In this document: positions 15,267 to 20,966 of the stretch, piece after piece
Layout: each line of letters starts with the position of its first letter
Numbering within the stretch: the first letter of the stretch is position 1
NCBI GenBank assembly: GCA_002332795.1
Contig: DDBP01000295.1
Coordinates: forward strand, 1 to 20,966
Reading direction: 5' to 3'
Origin: Anaerolineales bacterium UBA2029
GTDB taxonomy: Bacteria > Chloroflexota > Anaerolineae > Aggregatilineales > Aggregatilineaceae
Length of the DNA stretch: 20,966 nt
The notes under the pieces: generated by a model
Database searches by the model: none
Told to the model about the DNA's origin: nothing
The model's input: the letters and a program-made list of their open reading frames with translations, nothing else
Translations under genes and position numbers: made by a program

Positions 15267-16511
15267 TCACTCCTGCTTGCGCTTGGGGAGGGCGTTGCGG
15301 CTGACCGCCCGCGACACGTTGAGCACCACACCCATCCCGGCCAGCGCCGCCACCAGGCTCGACCCACCATAGCTGATGAAGGGCAGGGGCACGCCGGTAG
15401 GGGGGATCACGGCGGTCATCACGGCGATGTTCAACAGCGCGTCATAGGCGATCCAGCAGGTCACGCCCGCTGCCAGCAGCCCACCGAACGAGTCCGGCGC
15501 ATGGCGGGCGATGGTGAAGCCGCGGTAGATCAGCGCCACGAACAGGGCGATCACCAGGAAGCTGCCCAGCAAACCCAGCTCCTCGCCGATGACGGCGAAG
15601 ATGCTGTCGGTGTGCGGGAAAGGCAGGTTGTTGGCGAATTTCTGGCGGCTTTCGCCCAGCCCCACGCCGGTCAGTCCACCGTTGAGGAAAGCCGTCACCG
15701 CCTGCTGCACATGATCGCTGGCCTGGCGCAGGTCTTCGACGGCAGCCCAGTGTGCCGTCAGGCGTTGTTGGGCGTACTCCAGGCGCGTGAGCAGTTGCCA
15801 GCCGGCCAGCCCCATGGCTCCACCAATGAGCAACATCTGGAACAGGTCTGCGCCGGCGATGAAAAACATGCTCAAAGCCGTCGCCAGGATGCTGGCTGCC
15901 GTGCTCAGGTCGGGCTGCAATACGATCAGGAAGGCGATGCTCCCCACCAGCGCACTGAAGGGCAACAGACCATAGGTGATACGCCGAATGCGGTTGCGCT
16001 TGGCCGCCAGCCAGGCCGCCATATAGAGCACTACTGTGAACTTGGCCAGTTCGCCCGGCTGAAATGATCCTTCGATGAGCGAACGCTGCGCCTGAAAGCG
16101 AGTCTCGCCAAAGCGCAGCACCAGAATCAGCAAGCCGATGACCACGAACATCAGCGGCACGGCCAGCCGTCGCCAGATGTGATAGTCCAGCCGCGAAAAC
16201 AACAGCAACACGGCCACGCCCAGGATCATCGAGCGCAGTTGTCGCACGAAGAAATAAGTCGTGCTGTGCGCGTCGCCGGTGACCTGATAGCTGACGTCAA
16301 TGGACGCGCTGTAGACCATCATCAGGCCGATGGCACACAGGGCGGCCACCACCAGCGCCAGGTACAGGTCGAAGCCAGGCGCGTAGACCCGGCGACGCGC
16401 TGCTGCTTCCTGCCGATCAACGGCGGGCGGCGAGCGACGCGCCGGGCGAACCAGGGCATCGGCGTAATTGAATTCGCCATCCTCGTCAATGTATTGCGGT
16501 GCGTCGGCCAT
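15267..16511 (-). CDS. ftsW: Septal peptidoglycan polymerase FtsW (SEDS family)
   Basis: 414 residues with about 10 hydrophobic segments after a cytoplasmic, charged N-terminus of about 47 residues. SEDS proteins polymerise lipid II into glycan strands with a partner class B PBP. Landmarks are GLMMVYSAS in the first helix, FQPGELAKF, LQPDLSTA, GVGLGESRQKF, FPHTDSIFAVIGEELG (with the conserved aspartate) and PLPFISYGGSSL near the end. The family's Q-P-S/A-E motif reads Q-P-G-E, and the usual RWI just before it reads RSL. The catalytic HTD-type motif is intact. The ATG at 16511 follows GGGGGAG by 6 bases. RodA or SpoVE are the main alternatives, but the murG-murC-murB neighbours favour FtsW. 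Confidence 0.92.
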   Translation of the reverse strand: MADAPQYIDEDGEFNYADALVRPARRSPPAVDRQEAAARRRVYAPGFDLYLALVVAALCAIGLMMVYSASIDVSYQVTGDAHSTTYFFVRQLRSMILGVAVLLLFSRLDYHIWRRLAVPLMFVVIGLLILVLRFGETRFQAQRSLIEGSFQPGELAKFTVVLYMAAWLAAKRNRIRRITYGLLPFSALVGSIAFLIVLQPDLSTAASILATALSMFFIAGADLFQMLLIGGAMGLAGWQLLTRLEYAQQRLTAHWAAVEDLRQASDHVQQAVTAFLNGGLTGVGLGESRQKFANNLPFPHTDSIFAVIGEELGLLGSFLVIALFVALIYRGFTIARHAPDSFGGLLAAGVTCWIAYDALLNIAVMTAVIPPTGVPLPFISYGGSSLVAALAGMGVVLNVSRAVSRNALPKRKQE

Positions 16512-16656
16512 GGCGACTCCCCCAACTTCCCCACCTGACTTGCTGCTAACCTTACCCCATCCACAGACGATATGCTATACAGCGGAGCAGAGGGCAACCG
16601 TGATGTTCCATAGGTATAACCAGGGATGGCAGTCGTGGCAAGCCGTCCTGAGGGTT

Positions 16657-16673
16657 GACCCGCGTCGCGGGAC
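16657..16673. promoter_or_regulatory. Near-perfect dyad upstream of sat
   Basis: GACCCGCG-T-CGCGGGAC has 8-bp arms with one mismatch around a single central base. It lies about 60 bp upstream of the candidate sat -35 box and between two divergent promoters, a sensible place for a dimeric regulator. No T run follows, so a terminator is unlikely. In DNA this GC-rich, chance is a real alternative. Confidence 0.35.
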
Positions 16674-16730
16674 GGGGGGAAGCTACCTGCCTGCCTGGAC
16701 ACCCACTTTGCACGCCCCCCCGATCGAGCA

Positions 16731-16759
16731 TAGCCAAAACCCGCCTGGGGCGGTACAAT
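16731..16759 (+). promoter_or_regulatory. Candidate promoter for sat
   Basis: TAGCCA (16731-16736) and TACAAT (16754-16759) are 17 bp apart, 55 bp ahead of the sat ATG. The -10 box matches 5 of 6 consensus positions and the -35 box 4 of 6. Confidence 0.45.
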
Positions 16760-16814
16760 GCGTCGCCGGAGCGCCCCGCGCTCTGATTCTCATTTGCAAG
16801 AAGAGGCTCGATAG

Positions 16815-18026
16815 ATGGTACAGACGGCGAATTCCATTCGTTTGATCGCCCCGCACGGCGGGACGCTGGTCAACCGCCTGCTCGAAGGCGAACTGCGCGA
16901 CGTCATGCGTGAGCGCGCCCGCAGCCTGACGCGCGTCCCCCTTAGCCCGCTCAACACGGCGGATATCGAGTGCATCGCCACGGGCGTCTACAGCCCGCTG
17001 ACTGGCTTCATGGGGCAGGCAGACTATCAGCGCGTGGTGCACGACATGCACCTGGACAACGGCCTGCCGTGGACGGTGCCGGTGACGCTGGCCGTGCACG
17101 ACGACCTGGCCGAACGCATTGCCATCGGCGAGACGGTGACGCTCGCCGAACCCGACCCCGACGCGCCCGATGGGGAACGCCTGCTGGGCGTGCTGACCGT
17201 CAGCGAGAAGTTCCGCTACGACAAGCAGGTCGAGGCGCAGAAGGTCTACGGGACGACGGACGACGCACACCCCGGCGTGGCGCGGCTCTATCGCCAGGGC
17301 GACGTGTGCCTGGCCGGTGACATCTGGATTTTCGACCGGCCCAAGGAAGTCATCAGCACCTTCGGCGACATCCGCCTGACGCCCGCCGAGACGCGACGCC
17401 TGTTCGTCGAGCGGGGCTGGCGGCGGGTGGTCGCCTTCCAGACGCGCAATCCCATTCACCGCGCGCACGAATACATCCAGAAAACGGCGTTGGAGATCGT
17501 GGACGGACTGATGCTGCATCCGCTGGTCGGCGAGACCAAGTCCGACGACATCCCCGCCGAGGTACGCATTGCCAGCTATCAGGCCATCCTGGCCACCTAC
17601 TATCCGCTGGACCGCGTGTTGCTGAACGTCTTCCCGGCGGCCATGCGCTACGCCGGCCCGCGCGAAGCGATCTTTCACGCCATCGCCCGTAAGAACTACG
17701 GCTGCTCGCACTTCATCGTTGGGCGCGATCACGCGGGGGTGGGCAACTACTACGGCTCCTACGACGCGCACTACATCTTCGATGAATTCGACCCGCAGGC
17801 GCTGGGCATCACGCCGCTGTTCTTCGAGCACGCTTTCTACTGCCGCCGCTGCGAGGCTGTGGTCACCGCCAAGACCTGCCCGCACGGGCGCGACTCGTGG
17901 GTCTTCCTCAGCGGGACGCAGGTGCGCGAGATGCTGGCCCGCGGCGAGATGTTGCCGCCCGAATTCACCCGCCCGGAAGTCAGCCGCGTGCTGATGGAGG
18001 GCATGAAGCGCGTCAACGGACGGTAG
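16815..18026 (+). CDS. sat: Sulfate adenylyltransferase (ATP sulfurylase)
   Basis: 403 residues. It converts ATP and sulfate to adenosine 5'-phosphosulfate and pyrophosphate in the cytoplasm, the first step of sulfate activation. The single-polypeptide Sat type is identified by YSPLTGFMGQADY near the N-terminus, FQTRNPIHRAHEY (the ATP-binding QTRNPxHRAH motif), HPLVGETKSDDIP and IVGRDHAGVGNYYG. Near the C-terminus CRRCEAVVTAKTCPHG has a Cys/Cys/Cys/His arrangement like the structural zinc site described in some thermophile enzymes. There is no fused APS kinase domain. AAGAGG precedes the ATG by about 8 bases. No APS reductase or other sulfur gene is in the window, so assimilatory and dissimilatory roles cannot be separated. 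Confidence 0.96.
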   Translation: MVQTANSIRLIAPHGGTLVNRLLEGELRDVMRERARSLTRVPLSPLNTADIECIATGVYSPLTGFMGQADYQRVVHDMHLDNGLPWTVPVTLAVHDDLAERIAIGETVTLAEPDPDAPDGERLLGVLTVSEKFRYDKQVEAQKVYGTTDDAHPGVARLYRQGDVCLAGDIWIFDRPKEVISTFGDIRLTPAETRRLFVERGWRRVVAFQTRNPIHRAHEYIQKTALEIVDGLMLHPLVGETKSDDIPAEVRIASYQAILATYYPLDRVLLNVFPAAMRYAGPREAIFHAIARKNYGCSHFIVGRDHAGVGNYYGSYDAHYIFDEFDPQALGITPLFFEHAFYCRRCEAVVTAKTCPHGRDSWVFLSGTQVREMLARGEMLPPEFTRPEVSRVLMEGMKRVNGR

Positions 18027-18030
18027 GAGA

Positions 18031-18107
18031 ATTGCGGATCGCGAATTTCGAATTGCGGATTTGGGATTTCGCAGTCCGCAATTCGCAGTCCGCAATCCGA
18101 AATTTCC
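18031..18107. repeat. ATTGCGGAT-family palindromic repeat between sat and ybaK
   Basis: The element begins ATTGCGGATCGCGAATTTCG, 4 bases after the sat stop, and ends CCGCAATCCGAAATTTCC, 12 bases before the ybaK start. It contains reiterated ATTGCGGAT and inverted GCAGTCCGCAATT words and can fold back on itself. It fills almost the whole gap between two co-directional genes. It is a relative of the copy inside the glycosyltransferase gene at 4551-4616. Confidence 0.75.
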
Positions 18108-18119
18108 TGAGGAGGGCAG

Positions 18120-18602
18120 ATGGCCGAGTCGCTCAGTCGTAGCGCGCAGCGTGTGCAGGATGCGCTGGCCGCGTTGGGCTTCGAGATGGGGCAGGTGGTG
18201 GAGTTGCCCGCCTCTACCCGCACCGCCGCCGAAGCCGCCGCTGCCATCGGCTGCACCGTGGCGCAGATCGCCAAGTCGCTGATCTTTCGCGGGGTACAGT
18301 CTGGCGAGCCGGTGCTGGTGATCGCCAGCGGCGTCAACCGCGTCAACGAGGCGCGCGTCGCCGAACATCTCGGCGAGCCGATCGCCAAGGCAGACGCCGA
18401 CTACGTGCGGGCGCAGACCGGCTTCGTCATCGGGGGTGTGCCGCCGGTGGGACACGATCGCCCGCTGCGCACCTTCATTGACGCCGACCTGCGTCAGTAC
18501 GACGAAATCTGGGCGGCGGCGGGCACCCCTCACGCCGTCTTCCGCCTGACCCCCGCCGACCTGGAACGCCTGACTGGCGGCGAGGTCATTGACCTGACAT
18601 GA
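18120..18602 (+). CDS. YbaK/EbsC-type aminoacyl-tRNA deacylase
   Basis: 160 residues, the full length of a free-standing YbaK/EbsC editing domain. Such proteins hydrolyse mischarged tRNA, most often Cys-tRNA(Pro) or Ala-tRNA(Pro). Family features are IAKSLIFRG with the conserved lysine (about residue 52), VIASGVNRVNEARV, TGFVIGGVPPVGH and AAAGTPHAVFRLTPADL. The last of these, with its GTP-H pattern near the end, is typical of the substrate pocket. The ATG follows GAGGAGG at the right distance. The stop overlaps the next gene's start by 4 bp, so translation is probably coupled. The exact tRNA specificity cannot be read from the sequence. Confidence 0.9.
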   Translation: MAESLSRSAQRVQDALAALGFEMGQVVELPASTRTAAEAAAAIGCTVAQIAKSLIFRGVQSGEPVLVIASGVNRVNEARVAEHLGEPIAKADADYVRAQTGFVIGGVPPVGHDRPLRTFIDADLRQYDEIWAAAGTPHAVFRLTPADLERLTGGEVIDLT

Positions 18603-19624
18603 AGGCCGGGCGTTGGCTCTGGGTGGCCCTGGCCGCCGCGATTCTGCTGGTGGGCGTGTTGGCCGCGCCCGCCTGGGCACAACAGGCCACGCCCATCCCC
18701 ACCCCAACGCCTGTCTCTTCGCCCACGCCGGATCATCCGCCTGATGGCACGATCGAGCGGCTGACGTTGCTGCACGTCACGCCGCGCAGCGCCTACTACG
18801 CGCTGATCTACTGGAGCGACGGGCTGCGCATCACCGGTTTTCTGGGGCGGCCCACATCGCCCGGCCCGCATCCGGCGATCGTTCACAATCGCGGCGGTTA
18901 CGACGGCGTGGGCGCGCTGACCGGCATCGAGATCGTGCCCTGGGTCGAGGCGGGTTATGTGGCAGTCGCCTCGCAGTATCGCGGCAACGCGGGGAGCGAG
19001 GGGCACGAAGACTTCGGCGGGGACGATGTGCACGACGTGCTGGCGCTGATCCCCTTGCTGCAAAGCCTGCCCTTCGTGGACGACGAACGCATCGGCATGT
19101 TCGGCGGGTCGCGCGGCGGGATGATGACCTATCTGGCGCTCAAGGAGCAGACGCTGGCCGGACGCGACGACATCAAAGCGGCGGTGACGGTGGGCGGCAT
19201 CAGCGACCTGTTCGCCTGGGATCGCGAGCGGCGCGGGACGCTGGCCGCTGAGCTGTGGCGGCCCCTGGTGGGGGCGACGCCCGCCGAAGCGCCCGCCTTG
19301 TTCGAGGCGCGCTCGGCGGTCTACTGGGCGGAGCTGATAGAGGTGCCGCTACTGTTGCTTCACGGCGAAGCCGACCGCGATGTCTCGCCGGAGCAAACGC
19401 GGGCGCTGGCCGAACGCCTGCGGCAGGCGGGCGCGGTGGTCGAGGTGATCTTCGTCCCCGGCGGCGATCACGCCCTCACCAGCGATCACAACGGATATCC
19501 GGAGGCGCTGACGTGGTTTGCGCGCTACCTGGGTGGGGATGGCGTGGATCGCACCTTCGCCGCGCACGAGCGCGAGATCAGCGCGGTCTCTACCTGGTTC
19601 CTGGCGCGGACGCAGGCGGGATAG
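18599..19624 (+). CDS. Secreted alpha/beta hydrolase, prolyl oligopeptidase (S9)-like
   Basis: 341 residues. A signal peptide is clear: MKAGR, then a hydrophobic core to about residue 24 and a likely cut after AWA (27). It is followed by a short Thr/Pro-rich linker (TPIPTPTPVSSPTP, 31-44), so the enzyme probably acts outside the membrane. The alpha/beta hydrolase triad is visible: S171 in GMFGGSRGGM, D259 in LLLHGEADRDVS and H291 in PGGDHALTS. ASQYRGNAGSEG (124-135) matches the oxyanion-side segment of S9-type hydrolases. The N-terminal beta-propeller of true prolyl oligopeptidases is absent, so this is only the catalytic domain and could be an esterase or a peptidase. It starts inside ybaK (ATGA overlap). 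Confidence 0.88.
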   Translation: MKAGRWLWVALAAAILLVGVLAAPAWAQQATPIPTPTPVSSPTPDHPPDGTIERLTLLHVTPRSAYYALIYWSDGLRITGFLGRPTSPGPHPAIVHNRGGYDGVGALTGIEIVPWVEAGYVAVASQYRGNAGSEGHEDFGGDDVHDVLALIPLLQSLPFVDDERIGMFGGSRGGMMTYLALKEQTLAGRDDIKAAVTVGGISDLFAWDRERRGTLAAELWRPLVGATPAEAPALFEARSAVYWAELIEVPLLLLHGEADRDVSPEQTRALAERLRQAGAVVEVIFVPGGDHALTSDHNGYPEALTWFARYLGGDGVDRTFAAHEREISAVSTWFLARTQAG

Positions 19625-19633
19625 ATTGTGCAC

Positions 19634-19698
19634 ACCGCGGAGACGCAAAGGTCGCGGAGAGCGATTATTTCCCTCCGCGCGCTCCGCGTCTCCGCGGT
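19634..19698. repeat. GC-rich palindromic repeat between convergent genes
   Basis: Two 26-bp arms (19634-19659 and 19673-19698) are inverted copies differing at 4 positions, with ACCGCGGAGACGC identical in both. The loop is 13 bases. It belongs to the same broad style as the CACAGAG elements and lies between the hydrolase stop (19624) and the DUF4432 stop (19730). It can form a strong hairpin in transcripts from either side and may serve as a bidirectional terminator, although there is no clean T run. Confidence 0.75.
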
Positions 19699-19729
19699 TC
19701 GAGCGCTTGCCCGGAAGCCGAATAGCCCA

Positions 19730-20830
19730 TCACCCTTGCTGACGGGCGTAGTCGTCGAGCTTGCAGCCGCTCGCCGGCGTGCCCTCGCGGGCCAGCGCAG
19801 CGATACGCTCACGCGCTGCGGCGACCGCTTCCGCCCCGTCGAGCACGGTCAACGTGCAGGCGAAGTGCTGCGCTTGCCCCGGCTCCAGCCAGACCAGCCG
19901 CCCCTTCTCCTGCGCTGTCCGCTGACCCTCTGGCAGGCAGTTGCCCGGCTCGACGCCGCAAACGTAGATGCCCTGGCGCGTGTTCTTCCACTGCGTGAGA
20001 TAGGGCAGTTCGCGCGTGTCCCACTCGAACAGCAACCCGAAGGAGTCCTGCAGCAGCGCCACCGCCGTCCGACCGTCCGCCCCGGCCTTGAGGTGATGCC
20101 AGAAGACCTGTTCGGCATAGGCTGGCTGCGCGGCCTCGTAGTGTGCCCAGGTCGCCACGCCCTTGCGCGCCTCGGCGTCGCGCGGGTAGACGGCGTGATC
20201 GGGCGACACCAGGGTCGTGCCCGCGCGGATGAGCGGATAGCCCAGGTTGACGTGATAGAGCACCATCAGCGGGGAGGGCGTATCGCCCAGGTTGGTGATG
20301 CGGTCGTCCCAGGCGATCACCGGCGCGTCGAGCGACAGGCGATAGGTGCGTTCCAGGCGCAGTTGCTCCCCGAACAGACGATTTTCGCTGACCGTCCCGC
20401 TCAGCGACAGAGTGTAACGGTCGCCTTCCCAGCCGCCGCTCACCGACACCGCCCCCGCCCGCAGATGGGTGTACAGGCCGTGCAGGTCGCGTCCGCCCTC
20501 GGTGAGCGGTTCCTTTTCGGCGGGGCCAGCGTGCGTCAGGCCGCAGGTGGTCAGCAGGCCGCCGTTGAACAGCCGCAGCCACGATCCGCCGATGTCCGGC
20601 TGATGCGGCGATCCCTGGCTGAGCCAGGTCAGCGGGATGCCGCGGTAATGCGCCGACCAGATGTCCAGCCCCCGGTCGGGCAGGATGGTGTACGACAGAC
20701 CGCTGGCGTTGTACGCCTCTACCAGGCGCAGACCGTTGGGCAGGGTGCTCTGCCGGAAGTCCACAAACTGGCGCATGTCGAGGCTGTGCCGCTCGATCTG
20801 CGCGCGCTGCAACCAGTCTGTTCCAAGCAT
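19730..20830 (-). CDS. DUF4432 aldose 1-epimerase-like protein
   Basis: 366 residues of a galactose-mutarotase-like beta-sandwich. The DUF4432 pattern is present: YTILPDRGLDIWSAHYRGIP (47-66), FNGGLLTTCGLTHAGP (88-103), DLHGLY (115-120), and MVLYHVNLGYPL (189-200) with a His in the position used by mutarotases. Near the C-terminus ICG/VCGVEPGN-type residues (YVCGVEPGNC) match the family. The likely role is anomer interconversion or binding of a sugar in the cytoplasm. The substrate is unknown and no sugar operon is in view. The ATG at 20830 follows AAAGGA. The only candidate promoter lies inside the repeat at the window edge. Confidence 0.85.
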   Translation of the reverse strand: MLGTDWLQRAQIERHSLDMRQFVDFRQSTLPNGLRLVEAYNASGLSYTILPDRGLDIWSAHYRGIPLTWLSQGSPHQPDIGGSWLRLFNGGLLTTCGLTHAGPAEKEPLTEGGRDLHGLYTHLRAGAVSVSGGWEGDRYTLSLSGTVSENRLFGEQLRLERTYRLSLDAPVIAWDDRITNLGDTPSPLMVLYHVNLGYPLIRAGTTLVSPDHAVYPRDAEARKGVATWAHYEAAQPAYAEQVFWHHLKAGADGRTAVALLQDSFGLLFEWDTRELPYLTQWKNTRQGIYVCGVEPGNCLPEGQRTAQEKGRLVWLEPGQAQHFACTLTVLDGAEAVAAARERIAALAREGTPASGCKLDDYARQQG

Positions 20831-20856
20831 GTTTTCTTGTCCTTTCCAAAGGTTAA

Positions 20857-20966
20857 CGGTGATCAGTGATCAGTTTTCAGTTCTCAGTGATCAGTTTTCT
20901 GTGAGGGTTCGCGCGGTCGCGCTTATTATCCCTGACGACTGATCCCTGACAACTGACAACTGACAA
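20857..20966. repeat. GATCAGT/TCAGTTGTC palindromic repeat, cut by the window end
   Basis: The left part consists of tandem GTGATCAGT and TTTTCAGT words. The right part consists of their inverted counterparts (CTGACGACTGATCCCTGACA, then repeated ACTGACA). A GC-rich centre, TTCGCGCGGTCGCGC, separates them. It is a third repeat family, different in sequence from the ATTGCGGAT and CGCGGAG types. The right end lies beyond the window. Confidence 0.7.
20925..20952 (-). promoter_or_regulatory. Promoter-like sequence inside the terminal repeat
   Basis: On the minus strand TTGTCA (20947-20952) and GATAAT (20925-20930) are 16 bp apart, each matching the consensus at 5 of 6 positions. It points at the DUF4432 gene 95 bp downstream. 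The TTGTCA word is one of the tandem repeat units. Confidence 0.4.

Larger units (their letters stand above)
16512..16814. other. Divergent intergenic region between ftsW and sat
   Basis: 303 bp separate two divergent genes. Near sat there is a promoter (16731-16759) and a dyad (16657-16673). On the ftsW side the sequence GTATAGCATATCG (minus strand, around 16570-16580) is AT-rich and could hold a -10 box, with TTGCCC 17 bp upstream of CATATC, but the match is poor. I see no SAM riboswitch-like core, no T-box and no gene. Confidence 0.5.

Noticed and set aside
15239..15370. N-terminal extension of the DUF3800 frame
   Set aside because: It lies inside ftsW. The family begins at MKILFLDESGD.
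16512..16814. SAM riboswitch or other sulfur-responsive leader before sat
   Set aside because: I looked for conserved cores and a terminator hairpin with T run and saw none. Only a promoter and a short dyad are supportable.
20857..20966. CRISPR array
   Set aside because: The repeated words are short (8-10 bases), directly adjacent and inverted across the element, with no spacers of constant length and no cas genes.

Overview
The window is GC-rich (about 65-68% by eye in most genes, counted on sample lines only) and looks like a chromosomal segment of a Chloroflexi-type bacterium, probably Anaerolineae-like. This rests on inference: a dispersed set of cell-wall genes, a 14-blade WD40 protein, a long helical-repeat protein, a GT39-like membrane glycosyltransferase and several families of short palindromic intergenic repeats. 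No rRNA, tRNA, CRISPR array, transposase or phage gene was seen.

Layout. At 106-681 (+) a GNAT acetyltransferase follows a good sigma70-like promoter. From 693 to 16511 every gene is on the minus strand. In transcription order these are ftsW, a DUF3800 protein, murG, a CvpA-like membrane protein, an AAA_21-type ATPase, a DUF4276 TOPRIM-like protein, murC, murB, a 14-repeat WD40 protein, rsmE, a GT39-like membrane glycosyltransferase and an 888-residue helical-repeat protein. From 16815 (+) come sat (ATP sulfurylase), a YbaK/EbsC-type deacylase and a secreted S9-like alpha/beta hydrolase. A DUF4432 aldose-1-epimerase-like gene (-) closes the window.

How the genes work together. FtsW, MurG, MurC and MurB are the peptidoglycan core: MurB and MurC make UDP-MurNAc and then UDP-MurNAc-Ala, MurG makes lipid II, and FtsW polymerises it at the septum. 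This block is interrupted twice by AT-richer accessory genes. One is a DUF3800 protein between ftsW and murG. The other is an ATPase/TOPRIM-like pair between cvpA and murC, whose last gene overlaps murC by 4 bp (ATGA). The pair has the organisation of OLD-, PARIS- and AbiL-type two-gene defence modules and is the best candidate here for an undescribed system.

Repeats. Four families of short palindromic elements are present. One, built on ATTGCGGAT, lies between sat and ybaK, and a second copy sits in frame inside the GT39-like gene. A GATCAGT-type element at the right edge carries a promoter-like sequence aimed at the DUF4432 gene. A GC-rich hairpin separates two convergent genes near 19.65 kb, and a degenerate CACAGAG-type element lies upstream of murG.
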